Made by a program: the position numbers and the translations under genes
In this document: positions 1-10,309 of the stretch, in pieces
How the letters are laid out: the number at the start of each line of letters is the position of its first letter
Numbering within the stretch: position 1 is the first letter of the stretch
Notes under the pieces: generated by a model
Seen by the model: the letters and a program-made list of their open reading frames with translations, nothing else
What the model was told of the DNA's origin: nothing
Database searches by the model: none
Assembly: GCA_940337035.1 (NCBI GenBank)
Contig: OW679203.1
Location: forward strand, 31,257,495 to 31,321,494
DNA from: Agriotes lineatus
Lineage: Eukaryota > Arthropoda > Insecta > Coleoptera > Elateridae
Direction of reading: 5' to 3'
Length of the DNA stretch: 64,000 nt

Positions 1-157
1 GTTTAGTAGCGGTTCCACTTTCAACCTGCGTCTTATCTCTTCATTTCTAATTTTGTCTATTCTTGTTACCCCTATACATCTCCTTAGGTATCGCATTTCA
101 CATGATTGTAGCTTGCTTTTCTGTCTGGTGCTTAGTGTCCACACTTGGCTGCCGTAG
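1..157 (-). pseudogene. LINE reverse transcriptase C-terminal fragment (RTE-like)
   Basis: Read on the minus strand, this encodes a short piece typical of the end of insect non-LTR reverse transcriptase ORFs, with motifs such as YGSQVWTLSTRQKSK, EMRYLRRCIGVTRIDKIRNE and EIRRRLKVEPLL. The known family places these just after the catalytic RT domain. The fragment runs off the left edge of the window. It is cut on the right at about 157, where the first copy of the 14-kb duplicated unit begins. It is a dead remnant. Confidence 0.75.
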
Positions 158-310
158 GTTAATTTTCCTAATAACTCTTTAAGTTTACTCCTCGAGTGTT
201 TAGGATTCTTCAATTCTTCATTCCTGAAAATAAATACACACAATTATTATTTTTGCTACTATACGACGTAAAAAGTTCCTCCCACTATTATATGTACCAT
301 TGTAAATCGT

Positions 311-618
311 TCCAGGGTCGATAGCTCAGTGGTTAAGCATTCTGACTACTGATCTAAGGTCGCAAGTTCAATCAGTCCCAGTGAGGTTTTTAAAATGCGA
401 ATGAAAGTCGCCACGGAATGTCATCATTCGGAAGTGATGTAAAGCCATGGGTCCTATGTTACTATGATGTCACGCATGTAAGAGAGCCCTTGCTAGGGTT
501 GAAACTCCTTAGTCTCGGCAAAAATCTAAGTAGAACTTTGACCATATGACCACAGCCGTGGGTGTCTAAAGTACCTGGTACTCTGCATGCTTAGACCTTG
601 TCCATTAACAAACCAAAA
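311..618 (+). mobile_element. tRNA-derived SINE, copy-1 locus
   Basis: The 5' head resembles a tRNA gene with an A-box-like TAGCTCAGTGGTTAAGC and a B-box-like GGTCGCAAGTTCAATC. A non-tRNA body of about 230 bp follows and ends near TTAACAAACC. The flanks are degenerate versions of the 12-bp target duplication seen at the copy-2 locus (39874-39885 and 40187-40198). It is a Pol III-type retroposon, not a functional tRNA gene. Confidence 0.75.
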
Positions 619-717
619 ATTTTAAATCGCCCTACTATGGACAACTACCCAAACCAGCAACTATTCCACAATTTTATTAGATTTGTTGAATTATACATTA
701 TACCAAAATCTTTTAAG

Positions 718-966
718 TACCGGGTGACCATAAATGATTGTGGTTTTTATCCTTAGGTTGACACTGTTAATGTTAGTTACCCTGCGGTCAATTTTAAGTC
801 TATGTCAAATTCAAGGTTAGCAGGTTAAGTTTCGTGTCAAAACTGACGGAAAACCTAACCTGCTAACCTCAAATTTGACATAGACTTAAAATTGACAGCA
901 GGGTAACCAACATTAACAGTGCCAACCTAAGGAAAAAAAATCACAATCATTTATGGTAACCCGGTA
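718..966. mobile_element. Foldback element FB1
   Basis: This is a near-perfect inverted repeat of about 250 bp. The termini read TACCGGGTGACCATAAATG on both strands, and the centre holds a GGTTAGCAGGTTAAG block and its complement. It has no ORF. TA is present at both ends, consistent with a TA target, but this is unproven. Related copies lie near 8135, 15090, 22457, 40286, 45684, 48173, 52640 and 59784. Confidence 0.8.
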
Positions 967-1044
967 CATAACCTCCTTCGGTGACACGTTTTAAAAATCT
1001 TTCATTCATTGCCACTTTACACAATTGACCTGCAAAAAACTGTT

Positions 1045-1708
1045 TTTCTTCAAACGGCAGTAAAATATGGCATTATACTGTTGGATTGATGATGCTAAAC
1101 TGTCACTTTATTGCCAAGCGGCAGATAATATTATCTGCCGCTGAGGAGATCAAGTAATTTTCTTCGAATTTTGTTCACAACGTTGTAAATAATTTATTAT
1201 AAAAACGTTTGAAGAAAATAGTATATTATGTTATTAGGAGCAAAAGTTAATCTTTATGTGGCGAGGCTGGACGGTTTATCTGCCGAGCTTGCGAGGCAGA
1301 TAAGTACAACCGAGCCACATAAAGATACTTTTGCTCCGAATAACATATAGTATTTTTTCTTCAAACGTTTTTATAACAAATTATTTACAATTTTGTGAAC
1401 AAAATTCGAAGAAAATGACGAGCGGCAGATAAAGTCGTCAGTGGCAGATAATATTATCTACAGCTGACGAGCGGCAGATAAAGTGTTTTACATGCCATGG
1501 CAATGAAGTGACGGTTTAGCATCATCAATCCAGCAGTATAATGGCACATTTTACTGCCGTTTGAAGAAAAAATACTATATGCTATTCGGAGCAAAAGTAT
1601 CTTTATGTGGCTCGGCTGTACTTATCTGCCTCGCAAGCTCGGCAGATAACCCGTCCAGCCTCGCCACATAAAATATAACTTTTGCTCCTAATAACATAAT
1701 ATACTATT
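1045..1708. mobile_element. Complex palindromic insertion, private to copy 1
   Basis: At the matching point of copy 2 (about 40610) the flanking words ACTGTTT and ATGCAG are directly joined, so this block is an insertion. The outer arms begin TTCTTCAAACGGCAGTAAAA and recur inverted at about 1545-1570. Inside are two copies, in opposite orientation, of a hairpin of about 110 bp with CTTTATGTGGC stems and a TTATCTGCC/GGCAGATAA inner stem (about 1230-1350 and 1570-1700). It has no coding capacity, and the family is not recognised. Confidence 0.7.
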
Positions 1709-1743
1709 ATGCAGAAAAATATTCTGATTAATTCTTACATATA

Positions 1744-2324
1744 CAGGGTGTTTCGGGAGGAAACGGCAATATTTGAAGAACATGTCTAGGAAGCCAAAAT
1801 AAGCAAAATAAGCTCATATGTTCAAGTCCGATTTTTATTTGTTTCAGAGATACGTTGATTAATTGTAATTTAAAAACTAAAGAAAAATTCAATACAAAAC
1901 TAACAAAACAAAACAAAAAAATACACAAGTTGCATTAATTCACAACAAATTTTCAAAAAAAAACCCGCCCACTTCGATACACTTATTTGCCCTTTTATAA
2001 ATTCAACTAGTAGCGAGTTTTAGTAAACGATGATTTGCTCTAATGAACGCTGCAGCATTAGTTCAATTTATAAAGGCGCAAATAAATGTAGCGAAGTGGG
2101 AGATGATGTTTTCGAAAATTTGTTGTGAATTAATGCAATTTGTGTATTTTTTTGTTTTGTTTTGTTAGTTTTGTATTGAATTTTTCTTTAATTTTTAAAT
2201 TACAATTAATCAACGTATCTCTGAAACAAATAAAAATCGGACTTGAACATATGAGCTTATTTTGCTTATTTTGGCTTCCTAGACATGTTCTTAAAATATT
2301 GCCATTTCCTCCCGAAACACCCTG
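1744..2324. mobile_element. Foldback element with CAGGGTGTTTCG ends
   Basis: Inverted arms of about 220 bp (CAGGGTGTTTCGGGAGGAAA and complement) surround a central stretch that is itself partly palindromic. TATA sits on both sides (1740-1743 and 2325-2328). Copy 2 has an uninterrupted site at about 40640-40655. The small ORFs in the arms are mirror images of each other and are not genes. Confidence 0.8.
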
Positions 2325-2480
2325 TATATATTTAAGAGGTTTTGCTTCAGTCTGACTTTCATCAATTTTATGATTTTGCGCTGACATGCGCAGCATATGT
2401 TGATTACCAAAGCTACTTTACAACGATGTAGCTCTACCAAATCGATAAACAAACGGGTATGTTTCTGATTTTCCACTATC

Positions 2481-3506
2481 CAGGGTGTTCGTAGATCGCT
2501 AGACAGCTCGTAACTTCGTTACTAATAGATATATCGAAAAGAACATTCTTTTGTTTTAAATGTCAGTATACAATCTAAAAATTGACGGAAACCAATTTAA
2601 GCCATGGCCTCCTATTTTTACGTACCTAGTAATACACTACTTTGGTTTTTTAAATGGAACGTCCTGTATATTTTTAGATATTTGAAATAAGCACTAAAGG
2701 TGCTTTATGATAGCAATTTCAAATTTAAATTTTGAAACTTAAATTTTTTCAAAATTAAAAAAAAATTTAGCCAAAGTAGGCTATGAATTACGCGAAATCA
2801 CTAACAATCGAACAAGAAATGCAAAATAAACTCCACTTTACTCTAAAAATTTCTCATGACCGAATTATATCATCAAACATACTAAAACAATTGAAAACTA
2901 TGTTTTTTTAAATGGAACAATATGAGTTTCATTAAACAGTTGAAAACTACAATAAAAGAGCTTTCCAACGGTGTACCATATTCTCCATTTCGTTTAGAAG
3001 TAGCTATTAAAAATAAAAAATACCTAAAACATTTTAAAAATAAATGTTATTGTTAATGAAACTCATATTATTCCTATTAAAAAACATAGTTTTCAATTGT
3101 TTTAGTATGTTTGATGATATAATTCGGTCATGAGAAATTTTTAGAATCAAGTGGAGTTTGTTTTGCATTTCTTGTTCAATTGTTACTGATTTTTCATAAT
3201 TCATGGCCTCCTTTGGCTAAAGAGTTTTTTTTTAATTTTGAAAAATTTAAAGTTCCAAAATTTCAATTTAAGAATGCTACCGTAAAGTACCTTTAGCGCA
3301 GATTGCAAATATCTGAAAATATACAGGGTGTTTCATTTAAAAAACTAAAGTCGTATATCACTGAGTAACAATTGGAGGCCCTGGCTTAAATTGGTTTGAC
3401 GTCAATTTGTAGTACATTGTGCACTGGCATTTAAAACAAAAAAAGTTTTTTTTAGATATATCTATTAATAAAGTTCTAAGCTGTCTAGCGATCTCCAAAC
3501 ACCCTG
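2481..3506. mobile_element. Large foldback element with CAGGGTGTTCG ends
   Basis: This is a hairpin of about 1 kb. The outer arms begin CAGGGTGTTCGTAGATCGCT and end with the complement, and the arms stay paired almost to a loop near 2930-3060. The same element sits in copy 2 at 40801-41823, flanked there by TATA on both sides, so it predates the duplication. No ORF is supported. Confidence 0.8.
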
Positions 3507-3698
3507 TATACCACTCCCACTATGAACCACTTTCCCACTAAGCATTTTGTAACGTTTATATTATACAGAAAATATAAATTTTGCCTACTTAGAAGAAATG
3601 TATGGTTCAAATTAAAAATAAAGAAAATTCAGTAATCCAGCTGATTACTTGTCAGATTTTCTGTCAATCCCAATGCACAACGACTCTAGAGAACTTGG

Positions 3699-3964
3699 AC
3701 AGGTTGCCTAAAATTGTACGGAACATGGCAATTCCATGAGCTGGAAAAGGTTCAAATACTAGGTATTTGCCAAAAGAGTAACCGAAATGGAAAATGCAAT
3801 AATTACTTTGGTAGCTAGGCAACAAGTAGCTATTGCACCTACTTGTAGCCTAGCTACAAAGTAACAATTGCATTATCTATTTCGGTTAATCTTATGAAAA
3901 ATAGTATTTAAACCATTTCCAACTCATGGAATTACCATGTTCCGTACCATTTTGGGCAACCTGT
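3699..3964. mobile_element. 266-bp palindromic element; only full copy in the window
   Basis: The arms start ACAGGTTGCC and fold about a centre near 3830-3840. Copy 2 (about 41905-42036) and copy 3 (53671-about 53815) keep only the right half, and both start close to the palindrome centre. That makes the centre a likely breakpoint (see findings). Confidence 0.75.
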
Positions 3965-4559
3965 ATAATAGGTTAATATAGGTTCTCGAAGGAACTCCTC
4001 CATTGAATCAATTGTTTTTTATTGCTGACATGCCTTGCTGACCATTAGCTGTCAAGTATAAGCCGCGGAGGTAATAATGTCACCGACATTTGCCTCTTAT
4101 AGCCATCTAACTGGAGCGATACAAAAAATAAGAAAGTTAGGAAACTAAATTTGAGGTTTCACGTCACTTGCAGTACTCTATTGTCTAATCTATCGTATGA
4201 GCAAAACGAAAGTTCATCAATGGTGCCTTTGGAATTTTGAAGTCGTGTGTATTATAAGACTAGAAAATATGAAGCTGTCATTTGACATTTGTTGCAAAGT
4301 GAGGTTATGATCTTCTTGTTCTTTTCTTCTGCAGACTTTGAAAATATTTCAGTTGCATTTATTACGGGAAGTCTTGATCACAGTGATGAGCATGCTGGGA
4401 TATTAAAAACTGACAGCTATTGTCTATAAAATATCAGTGACAAGGATTAGGTATCATTTTCTGGTATTATAATACATATGACTTCAAACTTCTAAAGGCA
4501 TCTTTGATGAACTTTCTTTTTACACGTTCTATATATCATACAACAATACCTATATGACC

Positions 4560-5455
4560 CTTTGAATAAATAGGACGGAGGAAGGAGCTCACGTATCTCA
4601 ACCGTACAACAGCTACCAGGACGGAAGTAGCCATCTTGAAACCCCACGAGTGATTCATATGCTGTCATTATGGTTATTTGTGCGGCTTGTGGTTGTTCAC
4701 AAACCAAGAAAAATTCAAGTGCTGGAATATCATTTCATCAGTAAGTATCGGTCTATCGATACAATAAGTTAATTAGGTAAATTAAGAAAAGTTTTGATAT
4801 CATTAAATTACACAACAAAAATGATAGTTGTGACCTTCAGACGTCACTTAGCAGTCAGTGGCGTGTCTATCTCATTTTCACCATTTTAACCTTTCGGCGG
4901 GCGCGCTGTTGTAAAAAGTACAACAGTCGAGAATTTTTCAAATTGCATGCATAATACGGAAGCGACAGCCAGTAAACTTTAGGTATTCCTTTATTGTTTT
5001 ATCTACCAGCAGGACATCCGGTCAGTACAGCCTCTGAAACTAATTTCGACGTATTTCTTGTCAATATAGGCTGACGGGTGCCCAAGTTGCACCCTTATAG
5101 TTTGTAATCTATCTCCAATTTAGTAGAAACCCTAATAGAGAAATAGAAAAATCGCAAAATATAATTATTTAAAATATGTAGTGAATATATTCTAAATTGT
5201 CCGTTTTGGAGTAATAATAATAAATTAAACTGAATTATATATACCTAGCTTTCTTACAGACTCGGCTTGCCAAAATTATTACAATAAATATTTAAAAAAT
5301 ATTTGCTTAATAGTATGGAACTTGGTGTCCCAGTACTAAAAATAGTGTAGCACGCCACTGCCAAAGCGAAAACACCTATCCGCTATATTGCAAAACCCAT
5401 GGCGGACCAAACGTGCTTATTTAAATGCTCCTTCCTCCCTCCTATTTATTCAAAG
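4560..5455. mobile_element. Non-autonomous hAT-like element, copy-1 locus
   Basis: The terminal inverted repeats are CTTTGAATAAATAGGAG(G) and complement, about 28 bp long. The left flank ATATGACC (4552-4559) matches the 8-bp duplications still present on both sides at the copy-2 and copy-3 loci. Here the right-hand duplication has been deleted. It has no transposase; the small minus-strand ORF at 4492-4707 crosses the element edge and is not a gene. Confidence 0.8.
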
Positions 5456-5903
5456 AATATTTAGGTTATGTCAAGTGTCCAAAATCCATAAAAACAATTT
5501 TCATAATGACCAATTTCCCTAAAACTAGCGATTAGTAGATGGGCGGTGTCCATAAACTGTTCAGGTGGTTCACCTTGCGTAAGCAGCAGTGCCAACTACA
5601 GGAAAACTCCTTGTATTGCGGTATTTTTTTGTCTGATTGAAAAAAGCCGGAAAATGTGGTAATACAAAATTGAAATAGCTATTTATGTATTAAAGGCGCA
5701 AAGAAATAAATTGCCGATTGAAAGAAATGAGCTGCGTGGCCGTTACTTTTTAATATTTTTTAAATTTTAGAATCTTTCCCAAAAACGGGAATGTTTAACA
5801 CATAGGAAGGGACAAAGTATTTCATCAGGTTGACCACACTGGTTATCGCGTAATTACTTATTAATTATCTTGATAATTTCTTGTGATTTCTTGTACTCTG
5901 AAA

Positions 5904-7154
5904 ATGGATAGAACAGTCCCATTATCAGTCATGTTGGCTAATAGCGCTAGGTTGCGAAATCCTATGTTCGGACTTGGAACAGAAAGAACAACAGATGTGT
6001 ACCATACGCTAGTCTTTAGACACATAGATCATGGGATTTTTACCGGAGACTGGAATGACGAGCTAGTTCCGACTGCAGTTTTCCTTGTTAGCTGGGGACG
6101 ATTATTGGAGACCGCTTCTGAAGCTCACTGGAATGCAGTTTTTGCTTTGACTATGGCTGAACTTGTAGGTCCAATGGTAAAGACAGATATTTGTCTCAAC
6201 CGTGATGGGGCTCGCAAGGTTTTTTGCACTGCAGTAAAACGATTGATTAACCACCCGGCTTATCCATCCCGATCAACTGCGACCCAGGCTACATACAAAG
6301 TGTTCCTCGATCAGACATATCCTGACGAAGATGATGCCACTAGAACTGTTAACGCAGCGAAATGGACAGCACAAGAACTGTCTTTTGATACAGCATATGA
6401 AATTCTCCTACATGTTATTGCAAACACTAAAGCCAACTTTCAAGTATCAAAACTATCTATCGTAGTTCACTCATATTGTGCCTTATTGAAGCGTGGGGAA
6501 ATTGATCATGCATTTGCACTCAAGATATCCGATAGCATTCTATGTGATCTACAACAAAGTGTCACAATAGACGATGAGGTAGTAAGATTCTTCTTCGATA
6601 AATTTGAAATATACTACATCAATTCAGTTAACATGCGCAACGTCATGCAGAGTTTGAAGCACTTGGTTCCTACAGAAGCTATCTCATTGAATTTGATTCT
6701 GCGCCAACACACTGGTACAGGTCTCACTGCTCTAAGAAGCATAGGACGAGCTATCAAATTCTACAGGAATTTTCGATGGGGCCAAATAATTGATATTTAC
6801 AATGTGGAGTGGATTGCATGGGTTGCTGCTGTCCGAATTGTTGCTAACGATCCTTACTATGGCTACAACAGAAACCTCGGGAACGTGCAATCTACACTTT
6901 ACAAAAATCTCGCATGGGTTGCGAAGGAAATGCTGATACGTGTGGGAGGCGAAAGATCTTTGCGGGGCTATAGTGGTTGGACGCGTCGCCCTCTTAAGTA
7001 TCCAGCTGTCAATGCTTTAGTCCACGACTATGAGAACAACCAAGCAGAAACTTCAAGTTTTGCTCTTGGAGTAGAAAAGTGGCCAGCAGAAAACGACGCA
7101 AGGTATTTGGAGGCCCTTGCACTTGTGAATGATAACCAGGATGTCTACTACTAA
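5904..7154 (+). CDS. Virus-nucleoprotein-like gene, copy 1 (intact ORF)
   Basis: This is one uninterrupted ORF of 416 codons. The first ATG is at 5904 in an AAAATGG context; the longer open frame from 5883 begins with GTG, which is unlikely as a eukaryotic start. There is no intron, signal peptide or clear membrane segment, and the composition suggests a helical soluble protein. A conserved aromatic-rich C-terminal block includes EWIAWVAAVR, NDPYYGYNRNLG and TLYKNLAWVAKE, and the end is acidic (YLEALALVNDNQDVYY). Size and style suggest an endogenised nucleoprotein of a negative-strand RNA virus (Mononegavirales-like). I could not confirm the family, and an unknown host or transposon gene remains possible. 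An AATAAA signal lies about 134 bp past the stop. A LINE remnant starts a few hundred bp downstream, which hints at LINE-mediated capture. Copy 3 at 55734-56984 is almost identical. Confidence 0.6.
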   Translation: MDRTVPLSVMLANSARLRNPMFGLGTERTTDVYHTLVFRHIDHGIFTGDWNDELVPTAVFLVSWGRLLETASEAHWNAVFALTMAELVGPMVKTDICLNRDGARKVFCTAVKRLINHPAYPSRSTATQATYKVFLDQTYPDEDDATRTVNAAKWTAQELSFDTAYEILLHVIANTKANFQVSKLSIVVHSYCALLKRGEIDHAFALKISDSILCDLQQSVTIDDEVVRFFFDKFEIYYINSVNMRNVMQSLKHLVPTEAISLNLILRQHTGTGLTALRSIGRAIKFYRNFRWGQIIDIYNVEWIAWVAAVRIVANDPYYGYNRNLGNVQSTLYKNLAWVAKEMLIRVGGERSLRGYSGWTRRPLKYPAVNALVHDYENNQAETSSFALGVEKWPAENDARYLEALALVNDNQDVYY

Positions 7155-7287
7155 TTTAAGTGTCATGTATCTGCCATATTTTTGCAGTTTTTAAATGGTG
7201 TATAATGGAATATGAAATAGGGTGTTATGATTATAATTATATTATAAGAAGTTTGTATTTTAGACAACTTTGTATGCAGGTGAAAAT

Positions 7288-7293
7288 AATAAA
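7288..7293 (+). promoter_or_regulatory. Candidate poly(A) signal of the virus-like gene
   Basis: AATAAA sits within GAAAATAATAAAA about 134 bp after the stop. The same hexamer and neighbours are kept in copies 2 and 3 and in the diverged paralogue (near 17755), although much of the surrounding flank has drifted. Confidence 0.5.
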
Positions 7294-8134
7294 ACTATGT
7301 ATCAGTCTTACAAAACAGAAATTTTATACATTCTTAGGTGCAAGTCTGGAGATATCATACATTATATTCGCTACCAATTAGTTTCTGAACAATCGGTCTT
7401 CTAAATGGGAGACGAAGAGTTAAATATAGCACCTTCCAATGAAATTCAGTGTTGCAGCATCGGTAGGAGCTGATATTAGTAAAAGTATACTACCTTTCAA
7501 GAACCACCGAGGAGAGTGCGTCCAGGTGCCGATATTGTAAAATATTCTATTCCACTTATAGACAAATTAAAAATCAAAACTGAGAGCAATGAGACCTCTT
7601 AGAACAAATCATTTATAAAACGCCCATTCTGCTCTCAACTCAGATAAAGAAATAAAACAAAAGTCGGTAAGAGCTGCATCCGCTGGAGGTACAAGAACAC
7701 AAAAGCAAATAAAATGTGTGAAATTTTCATAGAAAAATTTAAAATCAGCAGAAGAAGTGAAAAGAAAAATAGAGCAAAAAGAAGATACAATGAAACAATG
7801 TAATAAAACACGAACCCAGGAAGAGAAAACTAGATCAAGAGGAAGTAGAAACATACTGAAAGACAGCAAAAACATCCTGTAAACATTTCGAAGAAACCAA
7901 ATTGGAAAAGGTTTTGAGGAGGAAGGTCATAGTAGCAACCAACAACATGGAAAAGGTTCTTATAACTGAAATATAGAAGAGAGCAAATAAAGTAATGCCG
8001 AGAATAGCCAAGAAGAACTGCATGAAGAGGAAAGGGAATCCGAAGCATAAGAAGAACAAATATCGATGCAAGAAATAAACAAAATCATAAAAGAAATAGA
8101 AGGGAGCAGATCACACATAAGTTACTCCAATATG

Positions 8135-8303
8135 TACCGGGTGACCATAAATGGTTGTGAATTTTTTTCCTAGGTTGGCACTGTAAGTCTATGTCAAATT
8201 CGAGGTTAGCTGTTAACCTCAAATTTGACATAGACTTACAGTGCCACCAACATAAACAGTGCCAACCTAAGAAAAAAAACCAAAACCATTTATGGTCACC
8301 CGG
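8135..8303. mobile_element. Foldback element FB1 inside the LINE remnant
   Basis: The ends are TACCGGGTGACCATAAATG and complement, with a short core of GGCACTGTAAGTCTATGTC and complement. It is present at the same place in copies 2 and 3 (48173-48386, 59784-60053). It is absent from the diverged paralogue near 18325-18345, where ATATG runs directly into CAGAA. The insertion therefore postdates the split of the paralogue. Confidence 0.8.
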
Positions 8304-9003
8304 CAGAAAACATGATGATAAAGAACCAAAAAAACACCAGCATACAGCATAGGAAAAGAGTGGGAAATGGACACTATAAGTAGTACCAAATATATACGTC
8401 AGGGTCCTAGAACGTCAGAGGATAAATAAAGCACAGGCTAGAATAACGCATTTATGGATTGTAACCCAAAGTACACATTTCATGATAACACGGATTTTGC
8501 AGCTGCTATCGATCATGTATCAAGGGAAGAGCTACGGGGAGCATTAGGAAAATTAAATGCAATGATAGCATTAGTAGTACAGAGGAAATCAAGGCGATTT
8601 CGAACTATATAGATAGTAGGCAAAGTCAGATGAAATGGAAAAACATCTAAAGCTTCTTTAATGGAAAGAGAAATAACAAGAAAGCAGTCCCCTCCTAATC
8701 ATAATTCTGAAAAGAAGTAAATAGACGAACTAGAAAAAAGAGGATTAGGAATTGGATTTTGATACCATTATACTTAATCAATGATTATACTTAATACAAG
8801 TTTAGCACTATAGACTATACCTATAGTGCTTCTAGCAGATGCATTTGAAAGACTACAGCAATCGCGGATTGGATTACATTATTACAAGCAAAAGGAAGGA
8901 AGATAAATAAAACAAAAAATAAACAATGAGCAAGACGAGGAAGGTAACGAAGAGGGAAATGAAAGAAACGAGAGGATATACTTACTGCAATGAGAAAGAA
9001 TTA

Positions 9004-9191
9004 CGACCGGTCTTATAAAGACCACTAATCTGACGTTAACTTTAATTCATTGTTAAAACAAACAAAAGCGCATCAAAACGTTAGTGCTTATGACATTTCA
9101 TTCATTAGTAAACAAGTTTTGATGCGCTTTTGTTTATTTTAACAACGAATTAAAGTTAACGTCAGACTAGTAGCCTTTATAAGACTGGCTG
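9004..9191. mobile_element. 188-bp MITE with TTA target duplication
   Basis: The two halves are complementary over about 75 bp (CGACCGGTCTTATAAAGACC and partner, then CTGACGTTAACTTTAATTC). TTA flanks both ends (9001-9003, 9192-9194). Copies 2 and 3 have the empty site GAATTAGAATAGG near 49070 and 60730. The 3-bp TTA duplication is typical of PIF/Harbinger-type elements. Confidence 0.85.
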
Positions 9192-10030
9192 TTAGAATAG
9201 GTAAATAGATATGAGCATCTCAAAATGACAGTAAATAAGAATGGACAAATAAACAAAAAAATAAAAAAAGCAAATAGGTAAATTGTATTACCAACCAAAT
9301 ATATATTCATGCCCACATTAATATATAGCCTACAACAGAAGACTAGGAAAAACATGACTAATAACAATTAAGGAACGCGAAAATAAGAGGAAATAGACAC
9401 AACTGAGCAAAAACAGTTGAAACGGTACGATCATGTGCTCAGAATAGATATGAAAATAAAACCAAAATCAACTCTGCAGACAAAAATGAAGAGGAAAAAA
9501 CATACCCAGGCTACAATGACTGGATCGTATTTGTGGAAGAAAAAAGAAAAAGGAAAAACGGAAACAGAATATGGGCGAGTGGCTATAGACAGAGCCTTAT
9601 AGAAAATGCACTGAAATCCCGAAGTCGTAAAATAGGGGAGACCGGGTATACTTTTTCATCTACTTTTTTATATTTTTCACATAACATTCTTCTTTCATAT
9701 TTTCATCTTCGTAGTAGTTTTTCATAAACCGGTTTTACTAACTTTCACATAAACAGTATTTTCCAAGAATGAGAATTTTTAATATGTAGGAAGGGAGAAA
9801 ATATTTCGTTAGGTTGTCAGGTCTGGTGAAATTTTGCCACATTTGGTGATTTGAATACGAAACAGGTGATTTGGTGAAAACTTTTGCAAGAATCCCAATG
9901 TCTGGTTTTTTTTAAAACACAGCACTTAGTTTTTTGCGTAAAGAATAATAGAATATTTTATTTTTGATACATCCCTACTCCTGATTTAGTAATACTCGTA
10001 GTATTATGTAAAAGAGCTCTAATTTCGTTC

Positions 10031-10301
10031 TATAGCCTCTTTATTTACAAATAGTAGCGACATCCTGGGGCAAACCTGATGCAAACATGAAAATACAAAA
10101 AGTTACTAAACGGTAAATTTCAGTGTAAACAGTGAAAAAAATGAATAAAATCACGACAAATGTCAATGTCACATTTTAATTAATTATGCAACTTCCTAGG
10201 CGATTTTTAAATATGCTAGGGACTTAAGGGATACCAACGTGATTTTGCCCCAGCGGCAACATCAAAGGTTGTCGCTACTATTTGTAAATAGAGGGGCTAT
10301 A
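10031..10301. mobile_element. 271-bp hAT-type MITE, private to copy 1
   Basis: The ends are TATAGCCTCTTTATTTAC and the complementary GGGGCTATA side, with a further shared TACAAATAGTAGCGAC stem. The 8-bp duplication TTTCGTTC is perfect (10023-10030, 10302-10309). Copy 3 has the uninterrupted site at about 62030-62045. No ORF is supported. Confidence 0.88.
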
Positions 10302-10309
10302 TTTCGTTC

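Larger units (their letters stand above)
7600..9650 (+). pseudogene. Decayed LINE (RTE/jockey-like) downstream of the virus-like gene
   Basis: This is a highly broken plus-strand coding remnant. Pieces resemble non-LTR reverse transcriptase. Near 8490-8580 there is a pre-catalytic segment (DFAAAIDHVSREELRGALGKL), and near 8895 a short FERLQQ-like piece. The usual C-terminal tail is at 9415-9640 (RYDHVLRIDMK, then ENALKSRSRKIGE). Many stops and frameshifts exclude activity. It is interrupted by FB1 (8135-8303) and a 188-bp MITE (9004-9191). The same remnant follows every copy of the virus-like ORF, including the diverged one, so it was already adjacent before duplication. Confidence 0.6.

Noticed and set aside
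320..385. Possible tRNA gene
   Set aside because: A- and B-box words are present, but the acceptor ends do not pair, three bases are missing before the T-arm end, and a SINE body with target duplications follows.
1728..2476. Overlapping 60-88 codon ORFs on both strands
   Set aside because: They are mirror images created by the inverted arms of a foldback element.
4492..4707. 71-codon minus-strand ORF repeated at 42539-42754 and 54333-54548
   Set aside because: It crosses the left boundary of a hAT-like element and is conserved only because the whole unit was duplicated recently; no domain is visible.
5883..5903. Upstream extension of the virus-like ORF
   Set aside because: It starts with GTG, not ATG. 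The ATG at 5904 has a good context and matches the start in the other copies, although the short in-frame CTLKM stretch is also seen in the diverged paralogue.
7609..8071. Hydrophobic minus-strand ORFs (also at 47761-48132 and 57575-57965)
   Set aside because: They are antisense shadows of the A-rich LINE remnant; the phenylalanine and leucine richness comes from complementary A/G-rich sequence.
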